A stretch of DNA of 64,000 nucleotides. Source: Macrotis lagotis. Taxonomy: Eukaryota > Chordata > Mammalia > Peramelemorphia > Peramelidae. The notes beneath the pieces are model-generated. The model was not told where the DNA came from, ran no database searches, and saw nothing but the letters and a program-made list of their open reading frames with translations. Position 1 is the first letter of the stretch. Each line of letters opens with the position of its first letter. A program made the position numbers and the translations under genes. The stretch spans positions 170,618,659-170,682,658 of the forward strand of contig NC_133658.1 of NCBI RefSeq assembly GCF_037893015.1, written 5' to 3'. Shown here piece by piece: positions 1-12,261 of the stretch.

Positions 1-726
1 TAAGTTCCTACTGAATTTTCTAGATCCAAGATAGACACGAATCCACTATCTTTTCTAAAAAGCAATTATTCATGGAAACCAACCTTCTCAGTAGACGTAG
101 GAGATAAGTGATAGCCCAGGCAAATATTTTCATTACCCAAATACACAGTTCTTCTCATAATACAAGGTAAGGCATGAACTACCAGTATCATAATGATAAT
201 GGTACATGCATATATTATAAATATATATATATAAAAAATTTCCTGACTATCAAAAACAAAACATTTAAAATTTTAATTTCTGAAAGGTTATTAAAAATAT
301 AACATCACATCTGACAATTGATAGGTGTTTGAGAAAGAAAAATAGTCTTTCTCATGAAATGAAAAGGTTCTATTCCAGTAGGACAGTAATAGAAAAGGAA
401 AACACCACAATAAACTTTTTAGAGATCCAAGTTCTATTACCCAGAGAATTTCCTTCAATATTTTAAATGGCTAAGAGGCTGTAGGTCAAATTGCAATGAA
501 AACAATACAAACAAATAAGTTCTAAATGCAACCTGAACCATATCAGAGCTATGAAATAATCAGTAAAAAATGAAATCGCCAGAGGGAAAAAAGGTATTTA
601 TTTCTAACATGTTATTAATTTTTTGAAGAAGTAGCAAATCTAACCTTCCACCAAAATTTTTATAATAGCCATACTAAGACTTTACTTTCATTTTTCTTTC
701 CTTCTTATTCTATAGGTAAAACATAC
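1..726 (-). other. DTD1: DTD1 intron 3, partial
   Basis: This stretch lies downstream of DTD1 coding exon 3 in the direction of transcription, so it is the 5' part of the next intron. It starts with the GT donor (minus-strand GTATGT at 726-721). It is AT-rich with a short TA run near 222-232. I see no exon and no repeat that I can name. Confidence 0.7.
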
Positions 727-962
727 CTTTAATGAGCTCTGGTTTATAAGCCTTTCTAAGTTGCTCAAGGAAATTGTTGTAGAAAGTCTGTGCTTGCTCC
801 GTAGGCATCGCCATATGATAGTCTGGTTTGTTCCCTTTCAGAATACACTGAAGAGTAAATTGGCTGACACACAACACTTCATACTGTTTGTCCATCACAC
901 TTTTTGACCAGTGTTTCCCACTTTCATCTTCAAATACCCTCAGGTTTAAAATCTTTCGAACC
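727..962 (-). CDS. DTD1: DTD1 coding exon 3 (D-aminoacyl-tRNA deacylase 1)
   Basis: DTD1 hydrolyses D-amino acids, classically D-Tyr, from mischarged tRNA; the family also clears Gly mischarged on tRNA-Ala. It is a cytosolic homodimer whose active site lies at the dimer interface. This 236-nt exon encodes about 79 residues running from VRKILNLRVFEDESGKHW to QLRKAYKPELIK. It contains the family signature SQFTL followed by QC, one of the two conserved active-site motifs; the second (a GP motif) would be in a later exon outside the window. The acceptor is TTTTCAG and the donor GTATGT on the minus strand. The first base completes the Met codon split with exon 2, and the last base G opens an Asp codon as in human DTD1 (ELIK-DGKFG). 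The protein matches human DTD1 almost residue for residue, which is the main evidence. There are no stops or frameshifts. Exons 4 onward are to the left of base 1. Confidence 0.97.
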
Positions 963-1036
963 CTGAAAAGAAAAATACAGCAATGAAAAGCTAACTATAG
1001 AGCAAGAAGCAACTCCACCCTCAAAACACACCCACA

Positions 1037-1193
1037 GGGTCAGCTAGGTAGAACAGTGGATAAAGCACCAGTCCTGAAATCAGGAGGTCCTGAGTTCAAA
1101 TCTGAACTCAGACACTTAATATTTACTTAGCTATGTGACCTTGGGCAAGTCACTAAAAGCCATTGCCTTGCCAAAAAAAAAAATACACATTCA
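1037..1193 (+). repeat. tRNA-derived marsupial SINE
   Basis: Full-length SINE with a tRNA-like head (gcagtggataaagcac and the B-box-like gagttcaaatctg), body, and tail ccttgcc plus poly-A. It is more diverged than most copies here (for example ctagctatgtgacc). Confidence 0.9.
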
Positions 1194-2762
1194 CATAAGG
1201 ATTATGATGCTAGGTTTCCACATCAATAAAATGACAAAACTGAACTAGATTATCTCTAAGTCTCTTATAGCTCAAACATTATGATTCTATGAAATAAAGG
1301 AAATAATTTATGAATTGGTATAGAATGAAATAAGAAAAATCAAATTGTATAATTCATCAATTGAAATCACTATCTTCTTTAAGTAGAAGAAATTTTCTCC
1401 CCAAGATTGAGATTAACATGCATACCATAAACAACAATAATGAAGCTTCCTCTAACTTGATTCCTACATATGTAGAATTTGCAGACAGTATCACTATCTC
1501 TCCTCCAAATGTGCAAGTTAATGTCAAATAAGAAATGGTTAGTAAGCAAAAATCATTCCAACTCTATACCTACCAAAGTATACTCTTCAAAGAAGTAAAT
1601 GGAAAAAAAGAGGTGCTGAAACTATATGGTATACTAAAAGGACACCGGAAGTAGAAAACAAGGAAACTGATCTGTGCTCTACAAAGGCATAACCAAACTT
1701 ATAGGTAAATTATATAAGTCTTTCTGGGGTTTTCTTCCTATATAAGAATGCATTTGCTCATCTTCATATACAAAATAAGAGGGTTATGGTAGAGGGGGTG
1801 AAGGACTTTACTGGAGTACAAAATGTTAAATATGCCATCAGCCTGAGTTTGATGTGTGGTCTGATTATGCATAGTTAATAGTTTTCCTTTAATATAAAGG
1901 AAGTAGAAATAGAATTTATATGTAGAAATTACTATGATATAAAAGTAAAAGGCAACAATAATATATTATTAATTTAAGTTTAAATAAGAATAAACAAGGG
2001 GATTGAAAAAACCATCTTTGGTGTTATCTTCCATGTTACTTTAAGAAGCAGGAGGCTGGGGGTGGGGGGGTGGAGCCAAGATGTCGACAAGAGAGGACTG
2101 TCTCTTAGGCTCTCTCATAAAACTTATAAGCTAAGGACTCTAACTAAATTTTTGAGAGACAGAACCCACAGAGGGACCCAGTGAGGCAGTTCTCCTACTC
2201 AAGGTAACCTGGAAAAGAGCAGAAAGGCTCTGCTCCCCAGGGTCGGAGGGGCGGCCGCCCACCAGAGCCAAAGAACTTCAGCCTCCTGGAGGCAGCCCCA
2301 GGGCTCTGGGAGCCGAAGGCTCACAGCCACTGGGGAGTTTCCTGAGCTACGTCCCGGGGAGCACCGGGCACAAAGTGGGGGAACAGCGGGGGACCTCTGC
2401 CAGAGCGAGCACCTGGAGCCCAGCCCTCAGAGGACACAGCAAGCAGCCTGGCCAAGGCAGTTGAAATCCAGGAAACAGAGCCAGTAAGCAGGAGCCCCCA
2501 GGGCATGAGCCCATTGAGCTGAGGGAGGGGAGTCAAGAGAGACTGCCTAGCTCTGTCCTCTGCCTCTGGAACAGGACTCTGGGGCTCTGACCACATTCAG
2601 ATCCTGATCCCAGTCTAGGCCCCCCCACACCTCGGCCGCCTGGCAGAGGGAGGCACATGTGGTCATTCACAGACCAGGAGGGAGGCAGAGCCTCACACAC
2701 TGAGACCCTTGTGGGACCCCAAAGCTCAGGAAGCACCCCAAAACCAGGCCCAGGCTGGGAAA

Positions 2763-3800
2763 ATGAGCAAGCAGAGAAACAAGAGGAACACCATTGAGAA
2801 ATATTTTGCCTGTGAGCCCAAGAAGGATCAAAATACTCAGTCTGAAGATGAGGAAGCACAAGCTCCTGCATCTAAAGACTCCAAGAAAAACAGAAATTGG
2901 GATCAGGCTATGACAGAGCTCAAAAAAGACTGACAATAATGAGGGACTTGGAAGAAAAATGGGGAAAAGAAATGAGAGAGATGCAGGAAAAACATGAAAA
3001 TGAAGTCAGCAACTTAGTCAAAGAAATCCAAAAAAAAAAAAAATGCTGAAGAAAATAGCATGCTAAAAACCAGCTTAGGTCAAATGGATAAAACAGTTCA
3101 AAAAGTTATTGAGGAGAAGAATGCTTTAAAAAGTAAAATTGGCCAGATGGAAAAAGAGATAAGAAAACTCTCTGAGGAAAACAAATCCTTCAGACAAAGA
3201 ATAGAACTCAGGAAGATAGCTGAATTTACGAGAAATCAGGACTCAATACTTCAAAAACCAAAAGAACGAAAAAATTAGAAGAAAATGTGAAACATATCAT
3301 TGAAAAAACAACAGATATGGAAAACAGATTTAGGAAAGATAATTTTAAAATTATTGGAATACCTGAAAGTCATGATCAGGGAAAGAGCCTTGACATCATT
3401 TTCAAAGAATTATTACAGGAAAATTGCCCTGATATTCTAGAAGCAGAGGGCAAAATAAAAATGGAGAGAATCTACCGATCCCCCCAAGAAAGAGATCCCA
3501 GAAAACCAACCCCCAGGAATATTATAGCCAAGTTCCAGAACTCCCAAGTCAAAGAGAAAATATTACAAGCAGCCAGAAGGACACAATTCAAATATCGTGG
3601 AGCTGCAGTCAGGATCACACAGGACTTAGCAGCAACTACATTAAGAGCTTGTAGGGCTTGGAATATAATATACCGGAAGGCAAAAGAGCTCAGAATGCAA
3701 CCAAATGTCCTCTTCCAGGGAAAAAGATGAACTTTCAATGAACCAGGGGAATTTCAAATGTTCCTGTTGGAATGGCCAGAGCTGAACAGAAGGTTTGATC
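2763..3800 (+). pseudogene. L1/HAL1 ORF1 pseudogene, copy 1
   Basis: The predicted product is an L1 ORF1 RNA-binding chaperone: an N-terminal basic region (MSKQRNKRNTIEKYF), a coiled coil rich in K/E/L/M, then the RRM and C-terminal domains (RNIIAKFQNSQVKEKILQAAR and VRITQDLAATTLRA). Compared with copy 2 the frame is broken at about 2933 (a stop just after the KKD codons with a local deletion), at an A12 run near 3030-3043, and again near 3278. The C-terminal part is open from 3287 to 3730. It cannot make a full protein. Confidence 0.85.
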
Positions 3801-4317
3801 TTCAAATACAGGACTCAGGTGAAGCATAGAGATTGGAAGAGAAGGGGAAAATATGAGGGACTTAATGGTGATGAACTGCATGCATTCCTGCATAGAAAAA
3901 TGACATTGATAATACTCATATGAACCTTCTCAATTAACAGAGCAGGTAGAAGTAGATTCTATAGATGAAGCACAGGAGAAAGCTGAATTTGAAGATAAAA
4001 TATGCTGTAAAAATGGAGTCAACAGAAAAAAGGGAAATGTAATGGGAGAAAGAAAAAGGAGAGGGGGAATAGGCCAAGATATTTCATATAATAAGATTTT
4101 TCTTTATTCCAATGAGCTATTGCAATGATATGGAAGGGAGAATAAGGGAATCTTTGCTCTCATCAGAGGTGGCTAGGAGAGGAAACAGCATATATACTCA
4201 ATGAGGTATAGACATCTGGAGTAAGAAGGAGAGAAGAGGAACAGGGGAACGGGTGGGGATGTGAGTGATGGAGGAGAGGATGGACCATGGTGGGAGAGTG
4301 GTCAGATATAACACATT

Positions 4318-4985
4318 TTCTTTTTTACTTCTTGCAAGGGGCTGGGGTTGGATGGCCTGTCCGGGACCATAGGGCAAGGTGGATGCTGGGCCTAAGGGGT
4401 GGGTGGTATGGGGGCTTGGCCCCAGAGCCAGGGATCTGTCTGCTGCGCCAGTAGAGTCAGAGTGAAAGGAGAGAGAAAATATAGTACATGGTAGTAGAGA
4501 AATAAGAAAGGAGGGAGTTGCAATCAGCAATGGCAATGGTGGAAAAATATGGAAGTAACTTTTGTGATGGACTTAACATAAAGAATGTGATCCAACCATG
4601 ACAGAGTTGGTGGTGTTGGAACACAGACTGAAGCACATTTTTTATTATTATTATTTTTGGGGGGGGGTGCAGGGCAAATGGGGCTGGGTGGACTGCCTGG
4701 GGGCCACATAACAGGGTGATCATTGGGTGTCTGAGGCCATATTTGGACCCAGGTGCTCCTGGCTCAAGGGTCAGTACTCTGTCTGCCACCCAGCTGCCCA
4801 TACTATTATTACTATTTTTATTTTGGGAGGGTCTTTTTTTTTCTTTTTTTGGTTTTTGCAAGGCAGTGGAGTTGGGGTGGCTTGCTTGTCACACAGCTAG
4901 GTGATTGTTGGGTGTATGGGGCCAGCTATGGGCTTGGATGCTCCTGGCTCCAGGTCTGGTGCTCCATCCACTGTGCCACCTCACC
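4318..4985 (-). repeat. Three diverged reverse SINE modules in the HAL1 3' region
   Basis: At about 4318-4455, 4640-4802 and 4840-4985 the plus strand reads as SINE reverse complements (ttgcaagg...ctgccacccagctgccca and gtgccacctcacc). All three are shifted toward G at positions where standard copies have A (ttaagtg becomes ctgggtg, attaagtg becomes attgggtg). A version of the first module recurs at 19163-19300 in HAL1 copy 2, so at least that one belongs to the element rather than being a private insertion. Confidence 0.65.
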
Positions 4986-5185
4986 ATACCTACAATTATT
5001 ACTATTATTTTTTTAAGTTTAATTTTAATTTTTTTCTCTCCTCTTTATTGCGCAAGAGAGTCTATATTTTTAGGGGTATTTTGTTTACTCTTAAACAAGA
5101 ATATTTTATTAATGTATAAAAAACACTATTTGTACAAAATGAGAATAAATAAATATTAAATTAAAAAAAAAAGAAGCAGGAGGCT

Positions 5186-6225
5186 ATCCTGTCCATTATA
5201 TGCTTAAATCTTTAATAGCTAATCTGCAGCAATACAACAAGTTCAAATCAAAACTTGAATTTCCCTTCAAAAATTCAGGTCAATTTAAATGGTATTTCAC
5301 AATAAATTATATTTTCTTACAAATCTAACCAACCTCTTTGCAAAGTTAAAGAGATACAGCACAGTCTAACTTTGTACCTATTTTACAACTGGATAAACAA
5401 AGTAGCCTGACAACCACTATTCTAAGGAGTTTCACAGTCTTGTCAACAATCTCAAAGAGACTAGGTTGAGACAATTTTTATAATATATAGCATGCCCTCT
5501 AACTCAAAAGGCAATTTGCATCTTTATTTCAGAGTTGCTTTTATGTATAGATCAAATATGTGGTTGGATCCTTTGAGGAGTGCTTTTAAAAAGGCCACTT
5601 GATCCAAAAGCATCTACCCAAAGGATCTTAAGCACAATACTAAAATTTCATCATTAGAGATTAACTCCTTTTGACTAAGGTTTTTGAGTTTCTAGGAGTA
5701 GTTTACTGAAATGGAATTATCCCTACAGGATTACAGCAATGATCGATTACAACCCAATAATACTTTAATAGGGAATAGTTTTAAGAAACTAATATCACAG
5801 AGGTACTGTGAAAAAATTGGAGGAAAAGACCTAAAATACAGGCTATACTCAGCAGATCTCATACAGTACCTCCCCCCAACAAAAGCTGCACACAGATATG
5901 GGAACAAAAATACAGATTTTGGAAATTTGAAGTATGATATGCCAAATGAATTATGATAAAAATGAGCCTTTAGTACCAAAAGCACAAAAGGCATCTTCCA
6001 TACTTCACAAACTTGCTTTTTAACATCACCATTAAGGAATACCTATCTCTCAATATCAGATGACTTTGTAGAAAAGCGAAGCCAAGTTGACTTCTCTAGT
6101 CTACTTCTAAGTAGGTTTTTCTCCTACCTTATCTTAATAATAGTTCTTTTCTCCCACTTGTGCCATCTAACAATCTATCCCTGTATTGTCATCCTTTTAT
6201 ATTCAGGATTTATATAATATGGTGA
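5186..6225. other. Non-repetitive intronic DNA, nothing recognised
   Basis: AT-rich DTD1 intron sequence. The short open frames here (for example 5711-5956) have no family resemblance or coding character. I see no element ends. Confidence 0.5.
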
Positions 6226-6390
6226 CAGAAATAAGATGGTGGAGAGAAGCCACGAACCTTCTTAATCTTTCCTGGGTTTCCCTCAGATATAGCATTACCC
6301 AAGCCTCGAAAGAGGTTTTGGAGTGACAAAACTCACAGAAGAACAGAGTGGAGCATCTGCCAGCAAGATTTGCAGGAAAAGTAGGTGTAA

Positions 6391-6543
6391 CCAGGGCAGG
6401 GAACAGAAGACCAGTCCCTGGGAGGAAGAAGAGCAAGGCAGGGACAAGAGTAGGTTCTCAGCTGCTACAGCAGAGGCCCTTGGAGTCTGGGTCATCAGGT
6501 CAAAGGCACAGTGGGTCAGAACTCCAACAAAGGTGCCCCAACC
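6391..6543 (+). repeat. L1 5' segment shared with 39748-39900
   Basis: This 153-bp piece of the old L1, just upstream of the nested SINE, is repeated at 39748-39900 with the same length and one mismatch by eye (agaggccc versus agagaccc). See the composite element there. Confidence 0.9.
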
Positions 6544-6700
6544 AGGGCGGCCAGGTGGCGCAGTGGATAGAGCACCAGCCTTGGAGTCAGGAGTACCTGG
6601 ATTCAAATCCGGCCTCAGACACTTAATAATTACCTAGCTATGTGGCCTTGGGCAAGCCACTTAACCCCACTGCCTTGAAAAATCTAAAAAAAAAAAAAAA
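6544..6700 (+). repeat. SINE nested in L1
   Basis: Complete SINE with flanking target duplication ggtgccccaacc (just before 6544 and again after the poly-A at 6701). It has the uncommon start agggcggccagg, which is also found at 39901. Confidence 0.93.
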
Positions 6701-8494
6701 GGTGCCCCAACCCCCATTCAGCTGGTCTGACTGGAGAGCCCAGTCCAAAGGGCAAGCCCCTAGCATTTCAAACCCAAAAGTCTAACCCAGTGAACAAGCT
6801 TCTGGCATTCTGGCTCAGATCGTCCAAAGAGCAATCCCCCCAAGTTCCCAAGGCAGATAGCTCCAGTGAGCAGGGCTCTAGGATTCTCACACTGAAGTCT
6901 ACAAGCTGGTCCCCTCCCAACGCAAGAATCTTGTGATAGCATTCAGTAACAAAACTCAAAATGAGTAAGAAAGGTCAGAAAAAACAGGCTCTAGAGCAAG
7001 TTACCTGGGAGATAAGGATGAGCAAAATACCACCTAAAAAGAGGATATTATGTGAAGCTACATGTGAAGTTGCAGAGAATAGAAATTGGTCTCCAGTCCA
7101 AAAAGACTTCTTAGAATAGCTCAGAAAGGATTTTAAAAATCAAATAGAAAATTTGGGAAAAGAAAAGTAAGAGAAATTCAACATCTTGCAAAAGCAAGTA
7201 CAAAAATACAACAGACGATAACAAATACATAAAAATACAACTGGACAAATGAAAAATAAAATGAATCAACTGGAACAGGAGATGCAAAAGCTAACTGAAG
7301 AAAGTAATTCCTTGAATAATAGGTTGGGATGAAGGAAGGCTAATGACTCCATGAGACACCAAGAATCAGTTAAACAGAAGAAAATGCAAAAACCTCAATG
7401 GTAAAACAACTGACTTAGAAAATAATAATCTCAGAATTATCGGACTACCTGAAAGGCATGATAAAAAAAAAAAAGAGCCTGGACATCTTTCCAAAAATCA
7501 TCAAGGAAAACTGCTCCAATATCCTAGATCCAGAAGGTAAAATATTCATTGAAAGAATACATTGATCACCTCCTGAAAGGAATCCCAGAATGAAAGTGCC
7601 AAGGAATATTGTAGTCAAATCCCAGAATTATTAGATCAAGGAGAAAATCCTGCAGATACCATAGACAAGCAATTTATATCCCAAAGAGCCACAGTCAGGA
7701 TTATGCAGGACCTGCCAGCATCAACAGTAAAGAATCAAAGGACCTAGAATATGATATTCTGGAGGGCAAAGAAGCTTGGATTAGAACCAAGAATCAACTT
7801 CCCAGCAAAATTGAGCTTACACTTTCAAGGGGAAAAGATGGATATTTAACAAAATAGGTGACTTTCAAATTTTCCTGATGAAAAGACCATAGCTGAACAG
7901 AAAATGTGATCAAACAGGTGAAGAGGCACAAAGGACCAATTATGGTAGAGGGAAAGAAGAGGAGGTGAGAATTGCTTTGAATCTTATTCTCACTGAATGT
8001 GGCTCAAAGAGGGAATAATATATACACTCGAGTTTAGAAATTTATCTTATACTTTAGACATTAGGAGGGTAAAGGGAATAAGGGAAGGGAAAAAATGATA
8101 GAAGGGAGGGAAGGAAGAAAGGGAAAGAAAAAGAGAGGGGAAAGATTAAGGAAAGCAATTTTCAGAAATAAAACATTAGTGAGAAGGGACAGGATGAAAG
8201 GAAGAAAAAAGTACAAATGGAGGGGAGATAAGATGGAGAGTAATAAAGAGTTATTAATTATAATTGTGAATGTGAATGGATGAATTCTCCATAAAAAAGA
8301 AGCACATAGCAGAGAGGATCAAAAACCAGACTCCTACAATATTTTAAATACAGATATACAAATGGAGTAAAGTATTATGCTTCCAGTTAAAGTGAAAAAA
8401 GCAGGGGTGGCAATTCTCATATCAGACAAAAAACAAAAGCAAAACTAGATCTCATTAAAAGGGAAACTACATCTCATTAAAAAGCACCATAGAT

Positions 8495-8650
8495 GGAGGC
8501 AGCTCAGTGGCACAGTAGATAGAGCACTGGTCCTGGAATCAAGAGTACCTGAATTCAAATGCAGCCTCAGACACTTAATAATTACCTAGTTGTATGGCCT
8601 TGGGCAAGCCACTTAACCCACTGCCACAAAAACCTAAAAGAAAAAAAAAA
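8495..8650 (+). repeat. SINE nested in L1 ORF2 region
   Basis: Full-length SINE flanked by the duplication aaagcaccatagat on both sides, showing a clean insertion into the old L1. Confidence 0.93.
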
Positions 8651-9134
8651 GCACCATAGATAATGAATTAATTTCAATATTAAACCAAGTGATATAGCAT
8701 CCAAATTCTTAGAGGAGAAGCTAAATAAGTTATAGGAAAATATAAACAGCAAAGCTATCCTAGTGAGGGGCCTCAACCTCCCTTTCTCAGAATTAGATAT
8801 CTCTAACCATAAAATAAACAAGAATGAAATTAAGGAAGGGAACAGAATATTTAAAAAGTTAAATATGATAGAGCTCTGGAGAAAATTGAATGAGAGGCAT
8901 AAACACCACACAATCAAATGCCCAAAGGTGGAAATAGTAAACACATCATTTTCAGATCAGGATACAATAAAAACCATGTTTAATAAAGGGCTGTGGAAAG
9001 ATAGAATAAAAATCAACTGGAAACTAAATAACCTAATTTTACAGAATGAATGGATGAAACAACAAATCACAGAAATTATAATTTCATCCAAAGCATTGAC
9101 AATAAGGAGACAATATATCAAAACCTGTGGGATT

Positions 9135-9285
9135 GGGGTGGCTAGGTGGTGCAATGGATAGAGCACCAGTCCTGGAGTCAGGAATACCTGAATTCAAATC
9201 CAGCCCCAGACACTTTATAATTACCTAGCTGTGTGACCTTGGGCAAGTCACTTAACCCCATTGCCTTGCCAAAAAAAAAAAAAAA
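9135..9285 (+). repeat. SINE nested in L1 ORF2 region
   Basis: Full-length SINE with the target duplication aaaacctgtgggat on both sides. It splits the ORF2 remnant that ends with RRQYIKTCG. Confidence 0.93.
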
Positions 9286-9949
9286 CCTGTGGGATACAGA
9301 CAAAGCAGTTAGTAGGGGAAATTTTATATCTCTAAATGCAAACATAAATAAAATAAAGAGGACATCAATGAATTGGACATACAGCTATAAAAGCTAGAAA
9401 AAGAACAATTCAAAATCCGCAATTAAATACCCAATTTTAAATCCTGAAAATCAAAGATGAGACTAATAAAAACGAAAGCAAGAAAACTACTCAATACATA
9501 AGAGTAAGAGTTGGTTTAATGAACAAAAATAATTAATTTTTTATTTGAACAAAAAAAGAAGAAAACTAAATTACCTGTACCAAAAAAAGTGAAAAATGAG
9601 GAAATTAACAATTCAGACCTATTTTGCCCAACTAGTATGCCAATAAATTTAACAATCTAAATGAAATGGATAAATATTTACAAAAATATCAACTGCCCAA
9701 ATTAACAGAAATTAAATACCTAACCCCATGTCAAAAAAGGAAATTATACAAACTATCAATGAACTCCCTAAGAAAAAAATCTCCACAGTCAGATGAATTC
9801 ACAAGTGAATTCCATCAAACATTTAAAAAGCAATTAATATCAATTCTATATAAACTATTTGGGGAAAAAGAGAGAGATATTGCTGTTGGTTATTTGATTT
9901 TACAAAAGAAACTTTTCTAGCTCCAAGAAATGTTGAAATAACAAACTTT

Positions 9950-10110
9950 TATTTTTTTTTATTTTTTTGGTTTTTGCAAGGCAATGGGGTTAAGTGACTT
10001 GCCAAAGGCCACACAGCTAGGTAATTATTAAGTGTCTGAGGCCAGATTTGAACTCAGGTACTCCTGACTCCAGGGCCAGTGCTCTATCCACTGTGCCACC
10101 TAGCTGCCCC
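9950..10110 (-). repeat. SINE, reverse orientation
   Basis: Reverse copy: poly-T, then gtttttgcaaggcaatggggttaagtg, ending gccacctagctgcccc. Standard length. Confidence 0.93.
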
Positions 10111-11411
10111 AAAATGATGTAATTTTTAAAAGCAAGTGAATTTAATTTTTTTCATCCCAGTGCAAATAACTATCCTGGAGGAACACTGGAGTAGGAACAA
10201 AACAAAAATTGAGATCCATGGTATTAATTTCTTATTATATCTGCTCATTATATTTAAGCATTTATACTTAGGAGCAGTCTACTATTCTTCCAGTTAGTAA
10301 AAATATCCTTATCGAGAAATCAGGAAGGCATTACAAGTCTCATTTGGAATGCAAGGTCTTTCTTCTAAGAATGATCTAAGAATCTTGGTTTGCTTTTCTT
10401 AATATTTCTTAACAGTCTTACTAAGAGGTTAAATTCAGTTTCAACCAACAGGAATTTCTCTGTGAGCATTTTTTTTTAAAAGATAGTGATGAATACTCAT
10501 AGATTGGTTCTTCAACAAGAGGGAAGAGAGGGGACTGATGGACAGAAAGAGTTAGAATGACTGAGTTCGGGGGCTTGAAGGCAGCATTTTCCAGAAACTC
10601 CCTCCCCAAAACCTTCAAAAGCTGTCAAATTATGACTCTAGCCAAAATTTAGAGGGCAGAACCCACAGAAAGACTGAGTGATACAATTTCCTAGTCCAAG
10701 ATAACTTAGAAGTTCTGTGGGAAAGGTGTGTTTCACCAGGACCTGGGGTTGGGAAAAAACTGCGGCCTTTGCACAGTACAGCCCAGCCCAGAGATCACTG
10801 GGAACAGCTTGAAGGGACAGTGAGAGAACTCTGCTGTACAAGAATGAGTGCAGAGTGTGGAGCCCCGGCCCTAAGAAAAGTGGTAAGAACCTGCAGCAGG
10901 AATAGGGAAAACCAGCCTGCACTTCCAGAGCACAGAGCACGGAGCACAACCCACAGCCCAAAGATGGGGGGAGACTGCAGAAATCTCTCCGCTCTCTCTG
11001 GGGCAGGACTCTGCTATTTGCCCACACTCAGATCCAGGTTGCAGTTTGGACATCCATACTAAGATAGCCAAGCAGGGCCCCTCCTTACAGCTCCAGGACA
11101 GAGGGGAGCATATATGGTCATCTACATATCAAAGCACAGGCAAGAGAGCATAAAACCTTGGTGGAATAAAGGTCCCAGTGTGTGTGGGGGAGGGGGTGCC
11201 AAAAAAAAACCCAAAGCCTTGGAAGTGTGGTAAATTAGTCTTAGGCTGAGGAAATGAGCAAACAAAAGAAAAATAAAAATCTGATGATAGAAAATTACTT
11301 TGGTCCAACGGAAGATTCAGAAGATGACAAATTTGAAGTTTCTGTATCCAAAACCTCCAAGAGAAATAGAAAATTGGCTCAGGCTACGTACAAGCACAAA
11401 AAAGACTTTGA

Positions 11412-11555
11412 GGGGCAGCTAGGTGGCGCAGTGGATAGAGCACTGGCCCCGGAGTCAGGAGTGCCTGAGTTCAAATCTGGTTTCAGTCACTTAATAATTA
11501 CATAGCTGTGTGGCCTTGGGCAAACCACTTAACCCCATTTGCCTTGCAAAAAACT

Positions 11556-11644
<89 letters not shown>
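11412..11644 (+). repeat. SINE with expanded (TA)n tail
   Basis: Complete SINE (11412-11570) whose poly-A tail runs into about 74 bp of almost pure TA repeat (11571-11644) with one TG interruption. Confidence 0.93.
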
Positions 11645-11648
<4 letters not shown>

Positions 11649-12091
11649 CTTCCCCAAAAAAAACCAGTTATGTCACTGGAAAAACAACTGACCTCGAAAA
11701 CAGATCCAAGAGAAGTAATTTAAAAATTATTGCACTACCTGAAAGTCATGGCCAGGAAAAGAGCCTAGACTTCATTTTTCAAGAATACAGCAAAATTGCC
11801 TTGAGATCCTAGAAAACGAGAGGATAAAATGGAAATTGAGGGAATTTACTGGTCACCCCCTGAAACAGATCCCAAAAGAAAAACTTCCAGGAATATTATA
11901 GCCAAATTACAAAACTCTCAAGTCAAAGAGAAAATACTACAAGCTGCCAGAAACAAACAATTCAATTACTGTAGCTCCATAGTCAGGATTACACAAGATC
12001 TGGCAGCATCTACATTAAGGGCTCATAGAGATTGGAATATGATATTCCAGAAAGCAATAGATCTTGGTTTACAAACAAGAATAAACTACCT

Positions 12092-12261
12092 GGGGGCAGC
12101 TAGGTGGCACAGTGGATAAAGCACCAGCCCTGGAGTCAGGAGTACCTGGGTTCAAATCCTGTCTCAGACACTTAATAATTACCTAGCTGTGTGGCCTTGG
12201 GCAAGCCACTTAACCCCATTTGCCTTGCAAAAACCTTAAAAAAAATAAATAAATAAATAAA
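12092..12261 (+). repeat. SINE nested in HAL1 ORF1
   Basis: Complete SINE flanked by the duplication aataaactacc, with an (AAAT)n-type tail. Confidence 0.93.

Larger units (their letters stand above)
2043..5185 (+). mobile_element. HAL1-like (ORF1-only L1) element, copy 1, with target duplication
   Basis: A complete non-LTR insertion bounded by a 15-bp target duplication, aagaagcaggaggct, at 2043-2057 and 5171-5185. It starts with an L1-type 5' end (gggggtggagccaagatg) and ends in AATAAA-rich sequence plus poly-A. The only coding content is an L1 ORF1 (about 2763-3800). No reverse transcriptase ORF2 is present between ORF1 and the 3' end, and there is no room for one. That is the architecture of HAL1 (half-L1) elements, which rely on L1 for mobility. 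The 3' part (4318-4985) contains three reverse-oriented SINE-like modules. The exact family name needs a library search. Confidence 0.88.
6226..9945 (+). mobile_element. Old L1 with decayed ORF1 and ORF2, SINE-riddled
   Basis: The block starts with an L1-type 5' end (aagatggtggagagaagcc near 6235). ORF1 begins at about 6961 (MSKKGQKKQ) and reads in fragments to about 7850. From about 8230 to 9940 there are ORF2 fragments with L1 endonuclease and linker flavour: VKKAGVAILISDK near 8390, GLNLPFSELDISNHKINK near 8766, IKINWKLNNLILQNEW near 9007, and QSDEFTSEFHQTFKKQL near 9787. Each piece is short and out of frame with the next. SINEs interrupt it at 6544, 8495 and 9135. The 3' end is not preserved. 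It is clearly older than the HAL1 copies. Confidence 0.75.

Noticed and set aside
5711..5956. 81-codon plus-strand frame as a gene
   Set aside because: No splice sites, no family match, and it lies in an antisense position within the DTD1 intron; length is within chance for AT-rich DNA.
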